Shown piece after piece: positions 9,421 through 19,697 of a stretch of 64,000 nucleotides of DNA. This DNA is from Magnetovibrio sp. Lineage in GTDB: Bacteria > Pseudomonadota > Alphaproteobacteria > Rhodospirillales > Casp-alpha2. How positions within the stretch are numbered: the first letter of the stretch is position 1; every line of letters begins with the position of its first letter. The position numbers and the translations under genes are program-made. Under the pieces are notes generated by a model that had not been told where the DNA came from, made no database searches, and worked only from the letters and a program-made list of their open reading frames with translations. The DNA is taken from assembly GCA_002690705.1 (NCBI GenBank), contig NZFO01000009.1, forward strand, positions 54,240 through 118,239, in the 5' to 3' direction.

Positions 9421-10116
9421 ATGACCGTCATGTTAAAATCTCTACTCATCCCGATCCACCCAGCAGGGTGGCCCTTTATCGCTTTATTTGCGGGGATAAC
9501 CTTTACGTTAGGCTGGTACCTCGAGCCTTTGGGCTATGTGGGGACTCTCTTAACAGCTTGGTGCGCCTATTTTTTCCGGAACCCTGACCGCATGACACCA
9601 ACGCGTCCGGGGTTGGTGGTAAGCCCAGCTGATGGCATTGTGCAATCAATCGTCACAGTGGTTCCGCCAGAGGAACTTGGCTTGGGAGACCTGCCTTTGA
9701 TCCGGGTTGCTGTTTTCATGAATGTTTTCAATGTCCATATAAATAGAATTCCAATTGATGGAGTGATTTCAGGAAAAACATATCGACCGGGAAAATTTTT
9801 TAATGCCTCACTGGATAAAGCCAGTGTGGATAATGAACGCCAATGCATTAAGGTGAAGATGAAAGATGGACGAGAAATTGGTTTCGTGCAAATAGCCGGC
9901 CTAGTTGCGCGTCGAATAAAATGCTGGGTTTCCGAGGGTGATATGGTTCAAGCAGGCGAGCGCTTTGGCCTAATACAGTTCGGGAGCCGAGTTGATATTT
10001 TCTTACCCAAGGGCGTGAGCCCATTGGTAACTGCCGGCCAAACTGCGATCGCCGGTGAAACCGTCTTGGCTGATTTGAAATTAGAAGAAACGGCGCGAGC
10101 CGGCTGCATTCGTTAG
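9421..10116 (+). CDS. psd: Phosphatidylserine decarboxylase proenzyme
   Basis: This enzyme converts phosphatidylserine to phosphatidylethanolamine at the inner membrane. The 231-residue form is the short type found in many Alphaproteobacteria. Two N-terminal hydrophobic helices are followed by the catalytic domain ([38 protein letters not shown]). Near the C-terminus IQFGSRVD holds the Gly-Ser site where self-cleavage generates the pyruvoyl cofactor. The start at ATG 9421 follows GAAGG by 5 nt; a TTG at 9409 is less likely. The gene for phosphatidylserine synthase begins 9 nt downstream, placing two consecutive steps of PE synthesis in one operon. Confidence 0.95.
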   Translation: MTVMLKSLLIPIHPAGWPFIALFAGITFTLGWYLEPLGYVGTLLTAWCAYFFRNPDRMTPTRPGLVVSPADGIVQSIVTVVPPEELGLGDLPLIRVAVFMNVFNVHINRIPIDGVISGKTYRPGKFFNASLDKASVDNERQCIKVKMKDGREIGFVQIAGLVARRIKCWVSEGDMVQAGERFGLIQFGSRVDIFLPKGVSPLVTAGQTAIAGETVLADLKLEETARAGCIR

Positions 10117-10125
10117 ATTAATGCT

Positions 10126-10935
10126 ATGAGCGAGTCACCAAAAAAACGTCGTCGACTCAAGCATCTCTCGGTAAATGTCATGATACCAAATATATTGACC
10201 TTACTTGCTTTGGCATCTGGCTTGACGGGCATAAGATTTGCGATTGAGGAGCATTGGGAAGAAGCTGTTATGGCAATTGCCGTGGCGGCTGTTTTTGATG
10301 CATTGGATGGCCGAATTGCAAGGCTTCTCAAAGGGTCAAGTAAATTTGGAGCTGAGCTAGATTCTCTGTCGGATTTTGTCTGCTTTGGTGTAGCACCGGC
10401 AATGATTTTATATCTTTGGGGTATGCAGGATGGTGGCAGGGTTGGTTGGCTGCTGGTAATGTTGTTTGCGATGTGCTGTGGCTTGAGGTTAGCGCGTTTT
10501 AACGTCGCGTTGGAAGACGACAATGCGCCCTCATGGAAAAGTAATTTTTTTTCAGGCATCCCAGCTCCTGCGGGTGCCGGGCTTGTCCTCGTGCCAATGA
10601 TTCTGACTTTTCAAATAGATACCAATATTTTTCGTTCGCCTTGGGTGGTTTCTGTCTTTCTGCTGGGTATTGGAGCGTTTTTTGTCAGTTCTATTCCAAC
10701 CTATTCCATGAAAAAACTGCGCGTCCCCCAGAGAAAATTATTAGTCACTATGCTTGGTGTTGCGATGATAATAGCTTTTGTCGCTAGCTTTCCATGGCTT
10801 AGCCTAACGATATTTTTAACGATCTATATGATTTCGATACCATTTTCAGTCCGCTCGTATCGAAGGTATGCCGCAGGTGGAAATATGGATGATGATATTG
10901 ACGAGGATGATGCAGAGGAGTTAGAGCCTATTTAA
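10126..10935 (+). CDS. pssA: CDP-diacylglycerol--serine O-phosphatidyltransferase
   Basis: It makes phosphatidylserine from CDP-diacylglycerol and serine, feeding the preceding decarboxylase. The CDP-alcohol phosphotransferase signature is complete: DALDGRIARLLKGSS followed by FGAELDSLSD, with the conserved DG, AR, G, D and D residues. About eight hydrophobic helices are visible and the C-terminus is acidic (DDDIDEDDAEELE). The 269-residue length fits the membrane-bound type II enzyme. It lies 9 nt after psd in the same operon. Confidence 0.95.
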   Translation: MSESPKKRRRLKHLSVNVMIPNILTLLALASGLTGIRFAIEEHWEEAVMAIAVAAVFDALDGRIARLLKGSSKFGAELDSLSDFVCFGVAPAMILYLWGMQDGGRVGWLLVMLFAMCCGLRLARFNVALEDDNAPSWKSNFFSGIPAPAGAGLVLVPMILTFQIDTNIFRSPWVVSVFLLGIGAFFVSSIPTYSMKKLRVPQRKLLVTMLGVAMIIAFVASFPWLSLTIFLTIYMISIPFSVRSYRRYAAGGNMDDDIDEDDAEELEPI

Positions 10936-10957
10936 ATAATGTTTACATTATTTTTTT
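10935..10957 (+). terminator. Possible weak terminator after pssA
   Basis: AATAATG (10935-10941) pairs with CATTATT (10946-10952), followed by five T residues. It starts at the pssA stop codon. The stem is pure A/T apart from one pair, so it would be weak. Confidence 0.35.
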
Positions 10958-11383
10958 GAGAGCAGGCAACCGATAAAACAGGCCCGTCACGGCTTAAATT
11001 AGAAAACATTCACAAGATTTCTGTAAATATAAAAACGCTGATTTTTATTTTTCCAGGTTACACGTTACCCGATCAGACGAGCTGTATTGGTTTTTTCAGC
11101 TACAAAGGGTTTGGACACTTAAAGAGCATTTACTATAGGACTGGCGAAGTAAAGGCTGCGTGGTTATCAAAAATTGCTTTTAGCTTTTTTGATGCTTACT
11201 GTTAGCGGGGCTCGACTCTATCAGGAAAACCCATTTCCATCATTATCGTTTGGCCCCTCGTTGTAGTGCCCAAATCATTTGGTGTACAGAGAGTGTTACG
11301 TCTAAAACGTGGCCTATTTCAACATCGAATGAATACTAAACCCAAGTTGCACAGCAATTCATCGACTGTGATTCTATTTTAAC
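10936..11383. other. Gap between convergent pssA and bioD
   Basis: About 450 bases. On the minus strand a short frame near 11210-11300 reads protein-like (LGTTTRGQTIMMEMGFPDRV), but I cannot assign it to a family and it has no start. Apart from the weak terminator at the left end I see nothing else. Confidence 0.3.
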
Positions 11384-12061
11384 TCAGTCAAGGGTAATTA
11401 GATCAGACAACAAAATGCAAGTTTCATCGTCGGGTTGCCCGCGTTTTAGAGTTAACACGTTAATATCTAGGGTAAAATTAAGTATTGAAGTTTTTGTCAA
11501 TTCTGGTGGAACTGGACTTTCTTCAGATTCCGAAATAACGATCCCATTTATAGGAATATCACGGGATTTCAATGCGTTAATAGCGGTCAGGGTATGACTA
11601 ATGGTTCCGAGGTATGATCCCACGACTAAAATGGCGGGAATTTTCAATGCTTCAATCCAATCGAGGACGGTTGTTGTTTTGTTGAGAGGGACCATTACAC
11701 CGCCGATACCCTCAATTAAGGTTGTTTTTGCCGTATCCTCGAGGCCACCCAAACTATGGGCAATTACAGCCCGATGATTAATCTCCTCTCCCTCAAAAGC
11801 CGCCGCCATGTCCGGTGATAGCGGGGGCCCAAAGCGCCATGGGGATATGATTCCTATGGTTTCAATGCAAGGTATTTGACCGAGGGTGTTAAGCAATATA
11901 GCGCTATCTGAGGTCATCATAGTTTCCGGACTAAAACCTGTAATAATTGGCTTTAATGCACGAGGGCTTCCACCTTTTAACAAAACACCACGGATCATTG
12001 CAGCGGTTACATAGGTCTTGCCGACCTCTGTGCCACTTGCGGTGATGAAAATGCCGGTCAT
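11384..12061 (-). CDS. bioD: Dethiobiotin synthetase
   Basis: It closes the ureido ring of dethiobiotin from 7,8-diaminopelargonate, CO2 and ATP. The N-terminal P-loop GTEVGKTYVTAA is intact and IEGIGGVMVPL matches the conserved EGxGGxxVPL motif. The 225-residue length is typical. Its start overlaps the bioF stop by 4 nt (ATGA), and it is the last gene of the bioBAFD operon. Confidence 0.96.
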   Translation of the reverse strand: MTGIFITASGTEVGKTYVTAAMIRGVLLKGGSPRALKPIITGFSPETMMTSDSAILLNTLGQIPCIETIGIISPWRFGPPLSPDMAAAFEGEEINHRAVIAHSLGGLEDTAKTTLIEGIGGVMVPLNKTTTVLDWIEALKIPAILVVGSYLGTISHTLTAINALKSRDIPINGIVISESEESPVPPELTKTSILNFTLDINVLTLKRGQPDDETCILLSDLITLD

Positions 12062-13239
12062 TGTGCTGAGTCTTCTAAAAGTCGTCCGCGAATTATCTCC
12101 GCTAATTTATCAACTTGTGTTTCTTGATGAGCGGCCGAAAATGTAATTCTTAACCTCGCTGTGCCTTCAGGGACTGTTGGCGGTCTTATAGGAATTACCA
12201 GAAAGCCCATTTCTTCAAGTAAATTTCCTGCACGGAGGGTTTTATTTGTATCGCCTAGTATCAAAGGAACAATGGGGCTTTGGGCAACTGGAAGATTAAG
12301 TCTACGCGTAAATCGTTTTGCTAGCTCTAACGGACGTGCTGCAAGAAGTGGGTTGCTCTCTATCAGGTCCAATGCTGCGATGGCCGTGGCAACTGAAGCT
12401 GGTGGCAGGCCAGTGGAGTAAATAAATGTTCGGCACCGAGTGCGTATTAAATCGATTACGGGTTTACTAGAGCACAGATAGCCTCCGTAACCACCAATCG
12501 CCTTTGATAGTGTCCCCATTTGTAATGGGACGTTGAGATGGCGACCATTCTGAAAGCTTGAACCCCTGCCTTCGCCTATCACACCAATTCCGTGAGCGTC
12601 GTCAGTCATTAGCCATGAATCAAAAGAGTCCGCTATATCCGCTATTTTTGCAATGGGCGCTAAATCACCGTCCATCGAAAATACACCGTCCGTGACAATA
12701 ATTGTATGCCGATATTTCCTGCGGTGCGTTTTCAGAAGCTCTCGCAGATGAGATAGATCGTTATGACGGAAGATTTGTTGTGTGCCACCGGTTAATCGCG
12801 CGCCCAAATAAATACATGCGTGAGCTAGCTCATCAACTAAGATAAGATCTTCTGGTCCCATTAATGCAGGAATGAGCCCCGAATTAGTGAGAAAGCCAGA
12901 TCCAAAAACGACGGCATCATCTGTCCCCTTAATTTTCGCTAATCGTCCCTCAAGTTCATTAAATAATGGGTGTGTGCCTGTTACTAATCGCGAAGCACCA
13001 GACCCTACCCCATAGCGTTCAGTAGCCTCAATTGCAGCCTTCTTTAGGGCAGGGTGATGATTAAAACCCAAATAGTCGTTTGAGGAAAAATTAATCAACC
13101 TCTTATTATCACGAATTACTTCTACTGCATTTAATGGTTTTGTGACGGTCACGTGTCGCCGTAGATTTTTTTTCTCTAACTCGCTAAGTTTACGCTGTGC
13201 AAAAGTATTGAGAGAGGTTGTGGCATAAATTATGTCCAT
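12058..13239 (-). CDS. bioF: 8-amino-7-oxononanoate synthase
   Basis: A PLP enzyme that condenses pimeloyl-thioester with alanine, the first dedicated step of ring assembly. NDYLGFNHHPAL near the N-terminus, SGFLTNSGLIPAL, TDDAHGIGV and the cofactor lysine in TLSKAIGGYGGY are all present. The 393-residue length fits. It overlaps bioA by 10 nt and bioD by 4 nt. No bioC or bioH is present, so the pimeloyl supply must be encoded elsewhere or use another route. Confidence 0.96.
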   Translation of the reverse strand: MDIIYATTSLNTFAQRKLSELEKKNLRRHVTVTKPLNAVEVIRDNKRLINFSSNDYLGFNHHPALKKAAIEATERYGVGSGASRLVTGTHPLFNELEGRLAKIKGTDDAVVFGSGFLTNSGLIPALMGPEDLILVDELAHACIYLGARLTGGTQQIFRHNDLSHLRELLKTHRRKYRHTIIVTDGVFSMDGDLAPIAKIADIADSFDSWLMTDDAHGIGVIGEGRGSSFQNGRHLNVPLQMGTLSKAIGGYGGYLCSSKPVIDLIRTRCRTFIYSTGLPPASVATAIAALDLIESNPLLAARPLELAKRFTRRLNLPVAQSPIVPLILGDTNKTLRAGNLLEEMGFLVIPIRPPTVPEGTARLRITFSAAHQETQVDKLAEIIRGRLLEDSAQ

Positions 13240-14528
13240 TTGTGTCGCTGCTCAGACCAAGCTTCCGTTACTTCGACAACCGAACGAGTTAAGTGCTTTA
13301 AATCATTCATTTCTATTGTAAACGCGGGCATGAGGTAGATCACATTACCAAATGGCCGCACCCAGCATCCTTTATCAATGAAGCATTGACGTATCCAATA
13401 CATATCACCTAAGGCCTCCAACTCTACAACCCCAATTGCACCTTTAACGCGAACGTCCTTGACCCCATCAATATCTTTGCACGGCTTCAAAGCGTCTTTT
13501 AGATGTGACTCAATTGCCGCGACTTGTAGCAGTCTGGGTTCAGACTCGAATAAATCAATAGATGCGTTGGCGGCTGCGCAAGCCAGAGCATTACCTGTAT
13601 ATGTAGGTCCGTGCATAAGACACGTTTCAAGGGTATCCCCCAGAAATGCGTCGAAAATATGGTTAGTGGCAATGGTTGCCGCTAGGGCCATAGTCCCGCC
13701 AGTAAGGGATTTCGATAGCGTCATGATATCTGGCGTGACTGATGCTTGTTCGCAAGCGAAGAGGGTGCCTGTCCGCCCAAAGCCTACCATAATTTCATCC
13801 AATATAAATAATAAGCTGTGACGATCGCAAATCTCACGCACAAACTTTACTACTGCGGGCTCATGAAAAACCATGCCACCCGCACCTTGGACTAAAGGCT
13901 CCATGATTACGGCTGCCGTCGTTTCCGCATGACGCTCAACAAATATCTCAAAATCGGTTTGTGATTCGAATGTTGCAGGAAGAGGAGAAATTCGTTGTTT
14001 CGTCATCAAGCCTGAGAAAGGGCCGTGCATGATGTTGTCTGTCTCTCCGATCCCCATAGTGCCAATAGTGTCCCCATGATAACCGTTTTTGAATGAAATA
14101 AATTTTTTGCGATTTGATTGCCCGGTATTGATCCAGTATTGAACTGCCATTTTCATAGCTAATTCCACTGATACTGACCCCGATTCGGAGAAAAAAACAC
14201 GACTAAGTTGACCTGGAGTTAATGCGGCTAATCGGCTTGCTAATGTATAAGCAGGCTCATTTGATAAGCCCGCCAGCATGACATGCGGCATATTCTCAAG
14301 TTGCGTAACTACAGCCTCACGAATGTAGTGGTGATTGTAGCCGTGGCACGCCGACCACCATGACGCGATTCCATCAATGAGTTCCGTGCCATCATTTAAA
14401 ACAATGCGTGTATCGTGAGTACTTTTGACTACCTGAGGTAGAGGAGAGGTATGCATCTGAGTATAGGGCAACCAAATATGGTTGTAGCCCTTTGCAAACC
14501 ATCCTGGCCTGCACTTCTTGAGCGTCAT
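13230..14528 (-). CDS. bioA: Adenosylmethionine--8-amino-7-oxononanoate aminotransferase
   Basis: A class III PLP aminotransferase that converts 8-amino-7-oxononanoate to 7,8-diaminopelargonate, using S-adenosylmethionine as amino donor. HIWLPYTQM and [11 protein letters not shown] are characteristic of BioA rather than of related transaminases. [14 protein letters not shown] precedes the PLP lysine in [10 protein letters not shown]. At 432 residues it is full length. The start overlaps the bioB stop by 4 nt (ATGA). Confidence 0.96.
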   Translation of the reverse strand: MTLKKCRPGWFAKGYNHIWLPYTQMHTSPLPQVVKSTHDTRIVLNDGTELIDGIASWWSACHGYNHHYIREAVVTQLENMPHVMLAGLSNEPAYTLASRLAALTPGQLSRVFFSESGSVSVELAMKMAVQYWINTGQSNRKKFISFKNGYHGDTIGTMGIGETDNIMHGPFSGLMTKQRISPLPATFESQTDFEIFVERHAETTAAVIMEPLVQGAGGMVFHEPAVVKFVREICDRHSLLFILDEIMVGFGRTGTLFACEQASVTPDIMTLSKSLTGGTMALAATIATNHIFDAFLGDTLETCLMHGPTYTGNALACAAANASIDLFESEPRLLQVAAIESHLKDALKPCKDIDGVKDVRVKGAIGVVELEALGDMYWIRQCFIDKGCWVRPFGNVIYLMPAFTIEMNDLKHLTRSVVEVTEAWSEQRHKWT

Positions 14529-15529
14529 GACCCGCCGGGGTACTTAGCACCATTGAGGCCCAAGCGCTCAAATAAAGCATCATCATCGCCGCGTGCTGGG
14601 TTGTCCGTTGTCAAAAGCTTTGGTCCGACAAAAACTGAACTGGCGCCAGCTAAAAAACACAATGTTTGAAATTCATCGCTCATTTGTTCGCGTCCAGCAG
14701 ATAATCGTATTACGGAGCTGGGCATCATTATCTTGGCGATTGCGACAGTCCGGACAAATTCTAACGGATCAAAATCCGGTGTATCTGCCAGAGGTGTGCC
14801 CTCCACCGGGACCAATAGATTAATTGGAACGCTCTCCGGATGCGGCTTCAAGTTTGCGAGAGTAACGAGCATATCCGCGCGATCAACGCGGGTCTCGCCC
14901 ATACCAACAATGCCGCCTGCACAGACTTTCATTCCTGCTTGGCGAACGGTCATTAATGTATCTAACCGGTCCTCGTATGTCCGTGTCGTGATAATATTAC
15001 TATAGAAAGCCTCGGACGTGTCTATGTTATGATTGTAGTAGTCTAAACCGGCATTCTTGAGTGCTTCCGCCTGCGACGGAGTTAGCATTCCTAGGGTTGC
15101 GCAGGTTTCTAGGCCTAAGCTGCGCACACCCTCAATCATCTGGCACATTGCGGGCATGTCACGGTCTTTGGGATTGCGCCAGGCCGCACCCATACAAAAT
15201 CGAGTTGCTCCTCCGGTTTTTGCGGTGCGGGCTTCGGCCAAGACTGAATTTATATCCATTAGTTTGTCCGGCTCAACACTGGCTTGGTGATGAGCAGACT
15301 GAGGGCAATAACTACAGTCTTCGGGACAGCCCCCTGTTTTTACTGAAAGAAGGTTTGAACGCTGGACTTCGTTAGCTGGGAAATAACGACGGTGAAGTTC
15401 TTGGGCCCAGTGCACTAAATCCATGAACGGAAGTTCGAAGAGCGCTATACTATCATCTGTCCGCCAATTGTGTCGGACATCTGGTTCAACTTGAATGGCG
15501 TGATCAGCCTTTTGATTAATAATTTTCAT
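14525..15529 (-). CDS. bioB: Biotin synthase
   Basis: A radical-SAM enzyme that inserts sulfur into dethiobiotin. The SAM-cluster motif [14 protein letters not shown] (CxxxCxxC) is intact, and the later [12 protein letters not shown] and RLSAGREQM segments hold ligands of the second cluster. ATG 15529 is taken as start, since it places the family segment HNWRTDD about 20 residues in. The frame stays open to a TTG at 15571; neither has a clear Shine-Dalgarno site. It heads the bioBAFD operon, with the promoter probably in the short divergent gap shared with the amidase. Confidence 0.96.
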   Translation of the reverse strand: MKIINQKADHAIQVEPDVRHNWRTDDSIALFELPFMDLVHWAQELHRRYFPANEVQRSNLLSVKTGGCPEDCSYCPQSAHHQASVEPDKLMDINSVLAEARTAKTGGATRFCMGAAWRNPKDRDMPAMCQMIEGVRSLGLETCATLGMLTPSQAEALKNAGLDYYNHNIDTSEAFYSNIITTRTYEDRLDTLMTVRQAGMKVCAGGIVGMGETRVDRADMLVTLANLKPHPESVPINLLVPVEGTPLADTPDFDPLEFVRTVAIAKIMMPSSVIRLSAGREQMSDEFQTLCFLAGASSVFVGPKLLTTDNPARGDDDALFERLGLNGAKYPGGS

Positions 15530-15603
15530 AATAATGGGAATACTATGATCTGCGTGCAACTGGTCAAGCAATAAGGAAAAAAATTAGTAGGGAGGGTAAT
15601 TTT

Positions 15604-17037
15604 ATGGATCGCGACGATCTATGTTTTTTGCCAGCAATTAAGTTGGCAGCTGCAATTCGAAATAAAGAAATTAAGGCGATGGAGGCTGTTAACGCTGTCT
15701 TGTCCCGCATTGAGGACGTGGAACCTTATCTCAACAGTTTTGTAACTGTTTGCGCGGATGAAGCACGGGCTGACGCTAAATTAGCAGATGAAGCGGTTGC
15801 CTCCGGGAGTACATTGGGGCCGCTTCATGGGGTTCCACTGGGAGTAAAAGACCTTTTAAATACTAAAGGTGTTAGAACGACCTTCTGTTCGCGAGCTTAT
15901 GCACGTAATATTCCAGATGATGATTGTGTCGTCATGGCTCGATTACGCGCTGCTGGCGCCATCCTAATTGGTAAAACGACCTCACCAGAATTCGGCCATA
16001 TGCCAATGACTGAAGCGCCTTTATTTGGTAAAACAAAGAATCCATGGGATTTAAAAAGGTCACCCGGGGGATCCTCTGGCGGCGCAGGAGCAGCCGGAGC
16101 GGCGGGATTAGCGCCGTTGCACGTGGGCACTGACGCAGGTGGTTCAATACGGATACCTGCTGCAGCTTGCGGTATTGTCGGCATGAAACAATCGTTGGGA
16201 CGAGTGCCGCACGATATGAGTGCTGAAACTTTTGGACTTTTTTCCTTTATTGGGCCAATGACACGGACCGTTGCTGATACTGGGCTAATGTTGCAATCTA
16301 TGGTGGGTCCGGATCCATCCGATATTCATAGCTTAGGGCGTCTGCCTCTAGAAAATTTAGCCAAGGCCGCATTAGGGGAGGGCGATCTCAGCGGAGTAAG
16401 AATTGGGTGGCGTTTCTATCTTGGTAACAACCTTATTGACCCTCAGACTCGCCATCTGTTTGAGGCGGCACTTGTAGCATTTGAGGAGCAGGGTGCTGAT
16501 CTATTCCCCTACGAGGGGGCGTTTACGCCAACCTTACCGATCTGGCAGCCGATAATTTTCTCATCATTTGCTATTCGGTTTAATGAAATGGCAAAAAAAA
16601 TGGGCGATGATATGAGCGAAACACTGCGCTATTGGACGGAGAGAGGGACACAGTTTAGCGCCGTTGATCTGCAAAAAGCCATGCAAACGCGAACTAAAGT
16701 TTTTCGTGAGGTGCAAAGTTGGTTTGATGAGGTTGACTTGGTGGTCACACCAACATTAACGCGACCGGCACTCCTTCTCGACCAAGATCCGCGAGAACCG
16801 ATTGAAATCGACGGCACGATCACAGATCAACCCCGGGCGTCATGGTATCCATACACACATCCGTTCAACATGACTGGTCACCCAGCGATAACTTTGCCCA
16901 GTGGATTTACGGATAATGGTTTACCTGTTGCTTTGCAAATTGTAGGTCCATTGTTTGCAGACGGACGGGTTTTGCACGCTGCAGCGTGTTTTGAGCGCGC
17001 GCGCCCGTGGTCAGATCGACGCCCCGCTATGACTTGA
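15604..17037 (+). CDS. Amidase-signature family amidase
   Basis: A hydrolase of the amidase-signature fold with a Ser-cisSer-Lys triad. The catalytic lysine is in GVPLGVKDLLNTKG, and the glycine/serine core is SPGGSSGGAGAAGA followed by HVGTDAGGSIRIPAA, which carries the nucleophile. The start at ATG 15604 has a strong GGGAGGG site 7 nt upstream. At 477 residues it matches free-standing amidases. No gatB or gatC is nearby and the C-terminal half is not GatA-like in an obvious way, so a role in small-amide hydrolysis is more likely than tRNA amidation. The substrate is unknown. Confidence 0.9.
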   Translation: MDRDDLCFLPAIKLAAAIRNKEIKAMEAVNAVLSRIEDVEPYLNSFVTVCADEARADAKLADEAVASGSTLGPLHGVPLGVKDLLNTKGVRTTFCSRAYARNIPDDDCVVMARLRAAGAILIGKTTSPEFGHMPMTEAPLFGKTKNPWDLKRSPGGSSGGAGAAGAAGLAPLHVGTDAGGSIRIPAAACGIVGMKQSLGRVPHDMSAETFGLFSFIGPMTRTVADTGLMLQSMVGPDPSDIHSLGRLPLENLAKAALGEGDLSGVRIGWRFYLGNNLIDPQTRHLFEAALVAFEEQGADLFPYEGAFTPTLPIWQPIIFSSFAIRFNEMAKKMGDDMSETLRYWTERGTQFSAVDLQKAMQTRTKVFREVQSWFDEVDLVVTPTLTRPALLLDQDPREPIEIDGTITDQPRASWYPYTHPFNMTGHPAITLPSGFTDNGLPVALQIVGPLFADGRVLHAAACFERARPWSDRRPAMT

Positions 17038-17051
17038 CGGAGGAGGTCACA

Positions 17052-17068
17052 TGGCATAGACCATGCCA
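17052..17068 (+). promoter_or_regulatory. Small hairpin in the rpmB leader
   Basis: TGGCAT (17052-17057) pairs with ATGCCA (17063-17068) around a 5-nt loop, between the amidase stop and the rpmB start. There is no T-tract. It could be an mRNA leader element for L28. Confidence 0.3.
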
Positions 17069-17109
17069 CGGAGGAATTGTGATGTGTTCTCTAAAAAGGA
17101 TGATAAGGT

Positions 17110-17397
17110 ATGTCTAGACGTTGCGAACTCACCGGTAAAGGGGTGCTGACCGGAAATAATGTAAGTCACGCCCACAATAAAACACGGCGACGTTATTTAC
17201 CTAACTTGCAAAATGTTTCTCTTCTCTCGGAAACCCTAGGGATATCTATTAGGGTCAGGGTAGCGACCTCTGCAGTTCGGACAGTCGAGCATATAGGAGG
17301 TCTGGACACATTCTTATTGAAAAGCCGGAATATTCATCTTTCACCTAACATGCGGCGGCTCAAGAAGCGAGTCAAGGAGGCACAATCTGCAGCTTGA
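17110..17397 (+). CDS. rpmB: 50S ribosomal protein L28
   Basis: A 95-residue protein of the large ribosomal subunit. It starts [20 protein letters not shown], the standard alphaproteobacterial L28 opening, and continues [10 protein letters not shown]. The basic C-terminal tail is typical of this class. AAGGAT and AAGG stretches lie just before the start. In many Alphaproteobacteria rpmB is close to a phytase-like esterase and the cobT/cobS genes; the same order survives here with the esterase broken. Confidence 0.97.
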   Translation: MSRRCELTGKGVLTGNNVSHAHNKTRRRYLPNLQNVSLLSETLGISIRVRVATSAVRTVEHIGGLDTFLLKSRNIHLSPNMRRLKKRVKEAQSAA

Positions 17398-18106
17398 GCA
17401 GATTCAGTGCTGGTGCCTGGGAGTCCGTTTTAGCAGTTTTTTGCTGTAGATCGCAGAGGATTGTTGGACGTAGTTGTTTTTTAAATTTGAAAAACCAGCC
17501 ACAGCAAGTAAGTATAAACAACCTTATTTGACTAGCTTAAGTTGAGTAGCGTGCATAGTGTTAGGTGCTCATGACATTGAACGCCCAGTAATAAAAAGAA
17601 GTTCAATCAGGCCTTGATCTGCCAGAAGTAATAAATGCGAAGCATTGGTATAACGAGGGCCATGATGTTTTGTTCAACGGCAACAATGGCACTGTTTTTT
17701 ATTACGCTCTAAGCGGTTTTCTAATCAGAATCCTAAACCTCGGTTTTGGAAATCTGTTGTATTTACGAGATCCCTAGGACATGGAACGATTTAGTTATAT
17801 CGTTGCAAGAGTGAAGGTTCAAATTCCGGTTCTGTGCCAATGCATGTGTGTAGATTTTTAGTGTAACGCTCATACAATAAATCTTTTCGTGATTTTGGTG
17901 TTAAATAACTTAAAGGAAGATAAGTAGTCAGCGCTGCGCGTTTAATATACGGTGTTGGTAACAAGTACAGAATCGCCCTCGTGGTGCCTCTTTAACTAAT
18001 GCGGAGTGCATAGCGACGTGATTTTGAAAATTTTTGGGTAGGAGGCCCACACCTTACTAAGAGGCTGTTTGTCTTAAATGTGTCAGCTGATATGCAAGGA
18101 GCGGAA
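17398..18106. other. Long gap between rpmB and the CoA-transferase
   Basis: About 700 bases without an intact gene. A DUF898-like remnant (17652-17861) is listed separately. A GGTTCAAATTCC stretch near 17817 recalls a tRNA T-loop, but no complementary stems support a tRNA. Confidence 0.35.
17652..17861 (+). pseudogene. Possible DUF898-like gene fragment
   Basis: One frame reads HDVLFNGNNGTVFYYALSGF, then a leucine-rich hydrophobic run and, after an in-frame TAG, DMERFSYIVA. This pattern (F-x-G-x-x-G, hydrophobic helix, then a GxRFxY-like block) recalls the start of DUF898 membrane proteins. There is no start codon and no continuation, so at best it is a remnant. The assignment is tentative. 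Confidence 0.22.
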
Positions 18107-19309
18107 ATGAGTTCTGATATGCCCTACAAGGGTCTTAACGTAATTGATTTGAGTCAAGGCGTTGCTGGGCCCTATTGCGGCATGTTACTGGCTTGCCAAG
18201 GTGCTAATGTGATCAAGGTTGAGCCTCCTGAGGGGGACTGGTCACGACGGCTTATGCCCTCTTATGGTGATAATACAGCTTTTTCCATCTTGGCTAACAT
18301 AGGTAAACGTGGGCTGGCCCTAGATTTAAAAACCAAGAAGGGCCGGAAAATTATTGAGCAGCTGGTTTCTCATGCCGACATATTTATTCAGGGGTTTCGC
18401 CCCGGTGTTATAGATCGGTTAGGATTTTCCTTCGAACGGGTATCTCATATTAATCCCTCAATGATTTATGTCTCTGTCTCAGGATTTGGGTTAAAAGGCC
18501 CGCTGCGCGCTAAACCAGCTATGGACCCAATCCTTCAGGCATTCACAGGATTTATGTCGGAGAATCATGGACCTGATGGTAAACCGCATCGAACACCAAA
18601 TATTATCAACGATATGGCTACGGGGCTTTACGCCATGCAGGCTGTTGGGGCAGCTTTGTATGCCCGTCGGGATACGGGCAAGGGGAGGCACATTCCTATA
18701 AGTCTGATGGAGGCGTCAGCCAGCATTCAAGCTGTTAGACTAATGAGTAACTATCGTGATGGTCCATTTGAAGTAAGTATGATGCCTAACGGTGTCTATC
18801 AAACAAGTGACGGTTGGATCCAGATTACCGTGATCTGGGACAGAGACTTTCGCCAACTTTGCCATGCTTTTAACTGGCCGGAAGGAGCAAATAACCCCGA
18901 CTTTGCCGAAGCGGAGGCACGATTGGCTAACGCTGATGCGCTTGATGTCATTATTGGAGAAATAATTGAGAAAGACACGTCTAATAATTGGTGTCAGCGG
19001 CTTAACGAGGCCGGTATTCAAAACGAAGTTGTGCAAACCTACTCTCAATTTGTTGAGCACCCGCACGTTAAAGAATCGGGTTTAATTGCGTGGGTACCAC
19101 AATCCGGGTCCAGAGATTCTTGGGCTGTGCCCAACGTGCCGGGGGTGGCGCCCTTTAAGCCGTATGCGCCGGGTGGGGCAGCTCCGTCAATTGGCCAACA
19201 TTCAGCTGAAATACTTGAAGAGTTGGGTTATAGCCCCGGGGATATTTTAAAAATGTCAACTCTTGAGGTGATAAAGGTACAAGGCTCATCTAATAAATTA
19301 ACAAAATAA
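18107..19309 (+). CDS. CaiB/BaiF family (family III) CoA-transferase
   Basis: This family moves CoA between acyl donors and carboxylic acids. The start at ATG 18107 is chosen because AAGGAG lies 5 nt upstream; an earlier in-frame GTG (18080) lacks a site. The N-terminal LDLSQGVAGPYCGMLLACQG-like block and VIKVEPPEGDWSR are typical. NIINDMATGLYAMQAVGAAL carries the catalytic aspartate of the family. At about 400 residues it is complete. It stands alone, with no acyl-CoA partner gene adjacent, so the substrate cannot be named. Confidence 0.92.
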   Translation: MSSDMPYKGLNVIDLSQGVAGPYCGMLLACQGANVIKVEPPEGDWSRRLMPSYGDNTAFSILANIGKRGLALDLKTKKGRKIIEQLVSHADIFIQGFRPGVIDRLGFSFERVSHINPSMIYVSVSGFGLKGPLRAKPAMDPILQAFTGFMSENHGPDGKPHRTPNIINDMATGLYAMQAVGAALYARRDTGKGRHIPISLMEASASIQAVRLMSNYRDGPFEVSMMPNGVYQTSDGWIQITVIWDRDFRQLCHAFNWPEGANNPDFAEAEARLANADALDVIIGEIIEKDTSNNWCQRLNEAGIQNEVVQTYSQFVEHPHVKESGLIAWVPQSGSRDSWAVPNVPGVAPFKPYAPGGAAPSIGQHSAEILEELGYSPGDILKMSTLEVIKVQGSSNKLTK

Positions 19310-19697
19310 AAAGTAAGGTATCAAAACAACCAAATCCCACCGTGATCAACCTTTAAAGACCCCGATGAGGATCACCATCATCAAGTCTAACAAATCCCAT
19401 GAAATTGAAATTATCCGACTTTGATTTTGACTAGGAAAATATCTTATACGTTAACCTATTGTTAGTGTTCTTTTTGGCTCGCCCGGGGTCTTTACAACGT
19501 GTTCATGTCAGACTAGCAGCATGCAAGTCTAGTACACCAGAAATGAGTGTTGCACGAACGGGATTGAACTGCTTTCTCTACAGAGAAAAGATAGTTTTGA
19601 AACATAAAGTAACATTGCGTTAAAAGTTATTTTTGAGGTAAGTGTGGCAATTACATTTTTGTTGTAGTGCAATAATTATACAGAGGGGGAACGCCAT
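19310..19697. other. Non-coding gap with inverted repeats
   Basis: About 390 bases. TTTCTCT (19573-19579) and AGAGAAA (19582-19588) form a tight hairpin. AAAGACCCCG (19355-19364) is complementary to CGGGGTCTTT (19494-19503) across 129 nt. No coding potential was seen. Confidence 0.35.

Noticed and set aside
15604-17037. Amidase considered as GatA of the tRNA-dependent amidotransferase
   Set aside because: No gatB or gatC nearby and the neighbourhood is unrelated; a general amidase is the safer call.
17800-17850. tRNA-like T-loop (GGTTCAAATTCC) with downstream CCA
   Set aside because: The flanking bases do not form a T-stem, and no matching acceptor or anticodon stems are found upstream.
19355-19503. 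10-bp inverted repeat (AAAGACCCCG / CGGGGTCTTT) as possible insertion-sequence ends
   Set aside because: Only 129 nt lie between the arms, with no transposase remnant and no target duplication; could be chance.
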